A stretch of 64,000 bases of DNA. Source: Pseudomonas pseudonitroreducens (lineage in GTDB: Bacteria; Pseudomonadota; Gammaproteobacteria; Pseudomonadales; Pseudomonadaceae). The DNA is taken from the NCBI RefSeq assembly GCF_021603645.1, contig NZ_BQHJ01000005.1, positions 1-64,000 on the forward strand, in the 5' to 3' direction. Both the position numbers and the translations under genes were made by a program. Below are positions 63,844-64,000 of this stretch, in pieces (the first letter of the stretch is position 1; each line of letters opens with the position of its first letter). Under the pieces are notes generated by a model that saw only the letters and a program-made list of their open reading frames with translations, was not told where the DNA came from and did not search any database.

Positions 63844-64000
63844 TCAACCCCCGGCGCGTTCGCACCAGCCTAGGTTGGTCTTGGCGGCGCGGACCTGTCG
63901 CAGGTAGCCGTCGCAATCTGCCGGGGGCAGGTAGCGATCGCCGCTGTCGCAGATGGCCGTGTTGTCCTCCTGGGGGCCGCTGTAGCGCTTGGCATCCTCG
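63844..64000 (-). CDS. C-terminal end of an unrecognised Cys-containing protein, cut by the window
   Basis: On the minus strand a frame open to the right edge ends at TGA 63844-63846. Its last ~51 residues read EDAKRYSGPQEDNTAICD ... GDRYLPPADCDGYLRQVRAA and end TNLGWCERAGG. Three cysteines and a compact acidic/basic mix suggest a small exported or regulatory domain. The codon use is normal for the window. Family unknown because the rest lies outside. Confidence 0.6.
   Translation of the reverse strand, partial: EDAKRYSGPQEDNTAICDSGDRYLPPADCDGYLRQVRAAKTNLGWCERAGG

Overview
The window looks like a chromosomal segment of a Pseudomonas from or near the P. aeruginosa group. The evidence is high G+C, a mexS/mexT/mexEF-oprN locus in P. 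aeruginosa order, a MucR-type MHYT-GGDEF-EAL protein, davBA lysine catabolism genes, and dense Pseudomonas-style intergenic palindromic repeats whose units start with GTAGG. Species cannot be fixed from sequence reading alone.

Layout. Positions 1-12.9 kb hold an orphan type VI secretion (T6SS) island. It has the end of vgrG, a 925-aa cell-wall effector (degenerate M23-like part, SH3-like part, EF-hand, GH19 lysozyme), its putative immunity gene, and an AT-rich stretch of broken genes (a toxin tail, two genes each split by one in-frame stop, one frameshifted membrane protein). A PAAR gene, a two-TM protein of unknown role and a TssM-like protein without a visible Walker A follow. Positions 12.9-25 kb are housekeeping and accessory genes: a LysR/SDR pair, a FUSC protein, a GT39 glycosyltransferase, a metallophosphoesterase, mucR, and a LysR gene divergent from an ankyrin-deaminase-CynX operon. 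Positions 25.3-34.1 kb are oprN, mexF, mexE and mexT (minus strand) with mexS divergent. Positions 34.6-46 kb carry a two-subunit isoquinoline-type molybdenum hydroxylase, rraB, a DsbA-like protein, a Fur/FecIR-type iron receptor system and fusA2.

Positions 46.9-55.6 kb hold a cytoplasmic sensor kinase divergent from an iac operon (iacA-B-I-H-C-D-E-F), predicted to convert indole-3-acetic acid to catechol. No flavin reductase gene (iacG) or MarR gene (iacR) is visible. The 3' end of iacF is followed by two degenerate copies of its own last 20 or so codons, separated by palindromic repeats. Positions 56.2-57.3 kb encode a membrane cytochrome b-like protein coupled to a small four-heme cytochrome. 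Positions 57.5-63.2 kb form a lysine block: davA, davB, a divergent Lrp-type regulator, lysA and lysR. The window ends in a small membrane protein and the tail of an unrecognised gene on the minus strand.

The most unusual items are the decayed effector/immunity cluster, the reiterated iacF tail, a roughly 640-bp tripartite palindrome after fusA2, the tetraheme module, and at least four GTAGG-starting repeat families plus a separate 120-bp element in three copies. No tRNA, rRNA, CRISPR array, transposase or prophage was seen.
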